A stretch of 64,000 nt of DNA, from positions 3,211,001 to 3,275,000 of the forward strand of contig CP119316.1 of the NCBI GenBank assembly GCA_029202985.1, given 5' to 3'. The DNA is from Candidatus Andeanibacterium colombiense. Its GTDB lineage: Bacteria > Pseudomonadota > Alphaproteobacteria > Sphingomonadales > Sphingomonadaceae. A program made the position numbers and the translations under genes. The notes beneath the pieces were generated by a model. The model did no database searches and was not told the DNA's origin. It saw nothing but the letters and a program-made list of their open reading frames with translations. Shown in pieces: positions 63,071 to 64,000 of this stretch (positions are counted from its first letter, which is position 1; each line of letters begins with the position of its first letter).

Positions 63071-63732
63071 GCGAGACGACGGAAATCCTCGCGCGGCTCT
63101 CGGCGATCGACACTTGCGCGCTCAGCGATGCGCTCGACAAGCTCGGCCTGACTGGACAGGTCACCGGCCTGCGGCGCGAGAGCGGCACCGGACGGATCGC
63201 GGGCGTGGCGGTGACCGTCAAGCTCGGCACCGGCGACCCGCCGCCGGGCCCGCCGAGCCATCTGGGCACCAAGGCGATCGAGGCATCCGATGCCCACTCG
63301 GTGATCGTGGTCGAGCAGCGCACCGGGGTCGATGCCGGCTGCTGGGGCGGCTTGCTCACGCGCGGTGCCCGCCATGCGAATGTCCGCGCGGTCGTCGCCG
63401 ATGGCCCGGTGCGCGATATCGACGAGGCGCGCGAGCTCGAATTCCCGATCTTCACCAACAAGCTCACCTGTTTCACCGCGCGGGCCCGCGTGGTCGAGAA
63501 GGCGACCAACGTTCCGGTCGAGATCGGCAGCGTCACCGTGCATCCGGGCGATTACATCGTCGCCGACGATACGGCGGTGATCGTGATCCGGCCCGGGAAC
63601 GTCGCGCAGGTGCTCGCCGCGGGCGAGGATATCTGCGCGCGCGAGGCGGCGATGATCGCCGAAATGGCCAAGGGCACCAGGATGAGCGACGTGCTCGGCG
63701 GCAATTACGAACATATGCTCCGGACAATCTGA
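63067..63732 (+). CDS. RraA-family CHA/HMG aldolase
   Basis: A 221-residue RraA/LigK-type protein: DTCALSDALDKLGLTGQV, VEQRTGVDAGCWGGLLTRGA, and the catalytic VVADGPVRDIDEA with Arg and Asp. Its ATG overlaps the hydratase stop (ATGA), giving a hydratase-aldolase pair as in the lig/gal pathways. It probably cleaves a 4-hydroxy-2-oxo diacid to pyruvate and an oxo acid. The next gene is a third RraA-type paralogue, 1 nt after this stop. Confidence 0.88.
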   Translation: MSETTEILARLSAIDTCALSDALDKLGLTGQVTGLRRESGTGRIAGVAVTVKLGTGDPPPGPPSHLGTKAIEASDAHSVIVVEQRTGVDAGCWGGLLTRGARHANVRAVVADGPVRDIDEARELEFPIFTNKLTCFTARARVVEKATNVPVEIGSVTVHPGDYIVADDTAVIVIRPGNVAQVLAAGEDICAREAAMIAEMAKGTRMSDVLGGNYEHMLRTI

Positions 63733-63733
63733 C

Positions 63734-64000
63734 ATGGCCGATGATACCAATGTCGCGCGCGCCCGCGCACTCGATACGGCGACTCTGTCCGATGCGCTCG
63801 ACCGGCTCGGGATCGCCGGCCAATGCTACAGGATCGTCGGGCGCGATCCCGCGTTCGAGCTGGCCGGCCGCGCGTTCACCATGCTGTGCGGCCCGGCGGC
63901 GAACCCGCCCGGAACGGTCGGCGACTATATCGACGATGTGCCCGAGGGCGGGGTGGTCGTGATCGACAACGGCGGGCGCGAGGATGCGACGATCTGGGGC
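63734..64000 (+). CDS. RraA-family protein, cut by the window end
   Basis: The ATG at 63734 opens a frame that runs to the last base (89 residues seen). It begins ARALDTATLSDALDRLGIAGQ, similar to the preceding aldolase, and continues with GGVVVIDNGGREDATIWG, the RraA core up to the Gly-rich loop. The catalytic Arg-Asp motif would lie beyond the window. Two tandem RraA-type genes may encode a heteromer or two aldolases for different substrates. Confidence 0.85.
   Translation, partial: MADDTNVARARALDTATLSDALDRLGIAGQCYRIVGRDPAFELAGRAFTMLCGPAANPPGTVGDYIDDVPEGGVVVIDNGGREDATIWG

Noticed and set aside
1..64000. CRISPR arrays, tRNA/rRNA genes, insertion sequences, phage or defence systems
   Set aside because: I looked for repeats with regular spacing, tRNA-like cloverleafs and transposase or integrase motifs and saw none. 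The HerA-like gene alone is not enough to call a defence system.

Overview
The window is GC-rich, densely packed DNA that looks like a sphingomonad (Alphaproteobacteria, Sphingomonadales). Grounds: several TonB-dependent receptors, an UrcA-family protein, a cyo quinol oxidase operon ending in a SURF1 gene, NodT-type outer-membrane efflux lipoproteins, and a large accessory cluster of Rieske oxygenases, SDRs, RraA-family aldolases and a LigJ-like hydratase. No rRNA, tRNA, CRISPR array, transposase or phage gene was seen. The genus cannot be fixed from the sequence alone.

Left third (1-33.9 kb), mostly housekeeping and stress functions. A TonB receptor 3' end and a Tat-exported PhoX-type phosphatase are followed by small secreted proteins (UrcA and an orphan). 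The cyoABCD-surf1 operon lies on the minus strand with an FNR/FixK-like box in front of cyoA. Then come an MHS-type MFS transporter, an orphan HerA-like ATPase, a TetR gene divergent from a complete EmrAB-TolC-type efflux operon, a PLP aminotransferase with a start-less coding-looking stretch behind it, a flavodoxin-fold reductase, the ergothioneine genes egtB-egtD, a UPF0178 protein, a DEAD-box RNA helicase and a large TonB receptor. A second tripartite efflux operon with a different gene order is divergent from a LysR gene, which is followed by a Qnr/McbG-like pentapeptide-repeat protein.

Right half (33.9-64 kb), a catabolic island. In order: ALDH and two SDRs; an RraA-type aldolase, ferredoxin reductase and a truncated [2Fe-2S] ferredoxin; an SDR, a DoxX protein and an aldo/keto reductase; a TonB receptor and a DoxX-like protein; Rieske oxygenase 1 and a DHA2 transporter; a SUMF1-like lipoprotein, dihaem cytochrome c and Spinster-type MFS; Rieske oxygenase 2 and a PQQ quinohaemoprotein dehydrogenase; SDR and ALDH; a GMC oxidoreductase; a MetE-C-like protein; a GntR regulator; a hydroxyisobutyrate-dehydrogenase-type reductase and a tandem NTF2-like lipoprotein; then a LigJ-like hydratase and two tandem RraA-type aldolases, the last cut by the window end.

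My reading is that a substrate, probably an aromatic or methoxylated lignin-type compound, crosses the outer membrane through the TonB receptor. It is oxidised by the periplasmic PQQ enzyme and the cytoplasmic GMC/SDR/ALDH enzymes, attacked by two Rieske oxygenases fed by the ferredoxin reductase, and finished by 4-oxalomesaconate-type hydration and aldol cleavage. Recurrent AT-rich motifs (GTTAGNC half-sites, TATAC-N7-GTATA) in front of most transcription units suggest common control. The substrate is inferred and not shown by the sequence.
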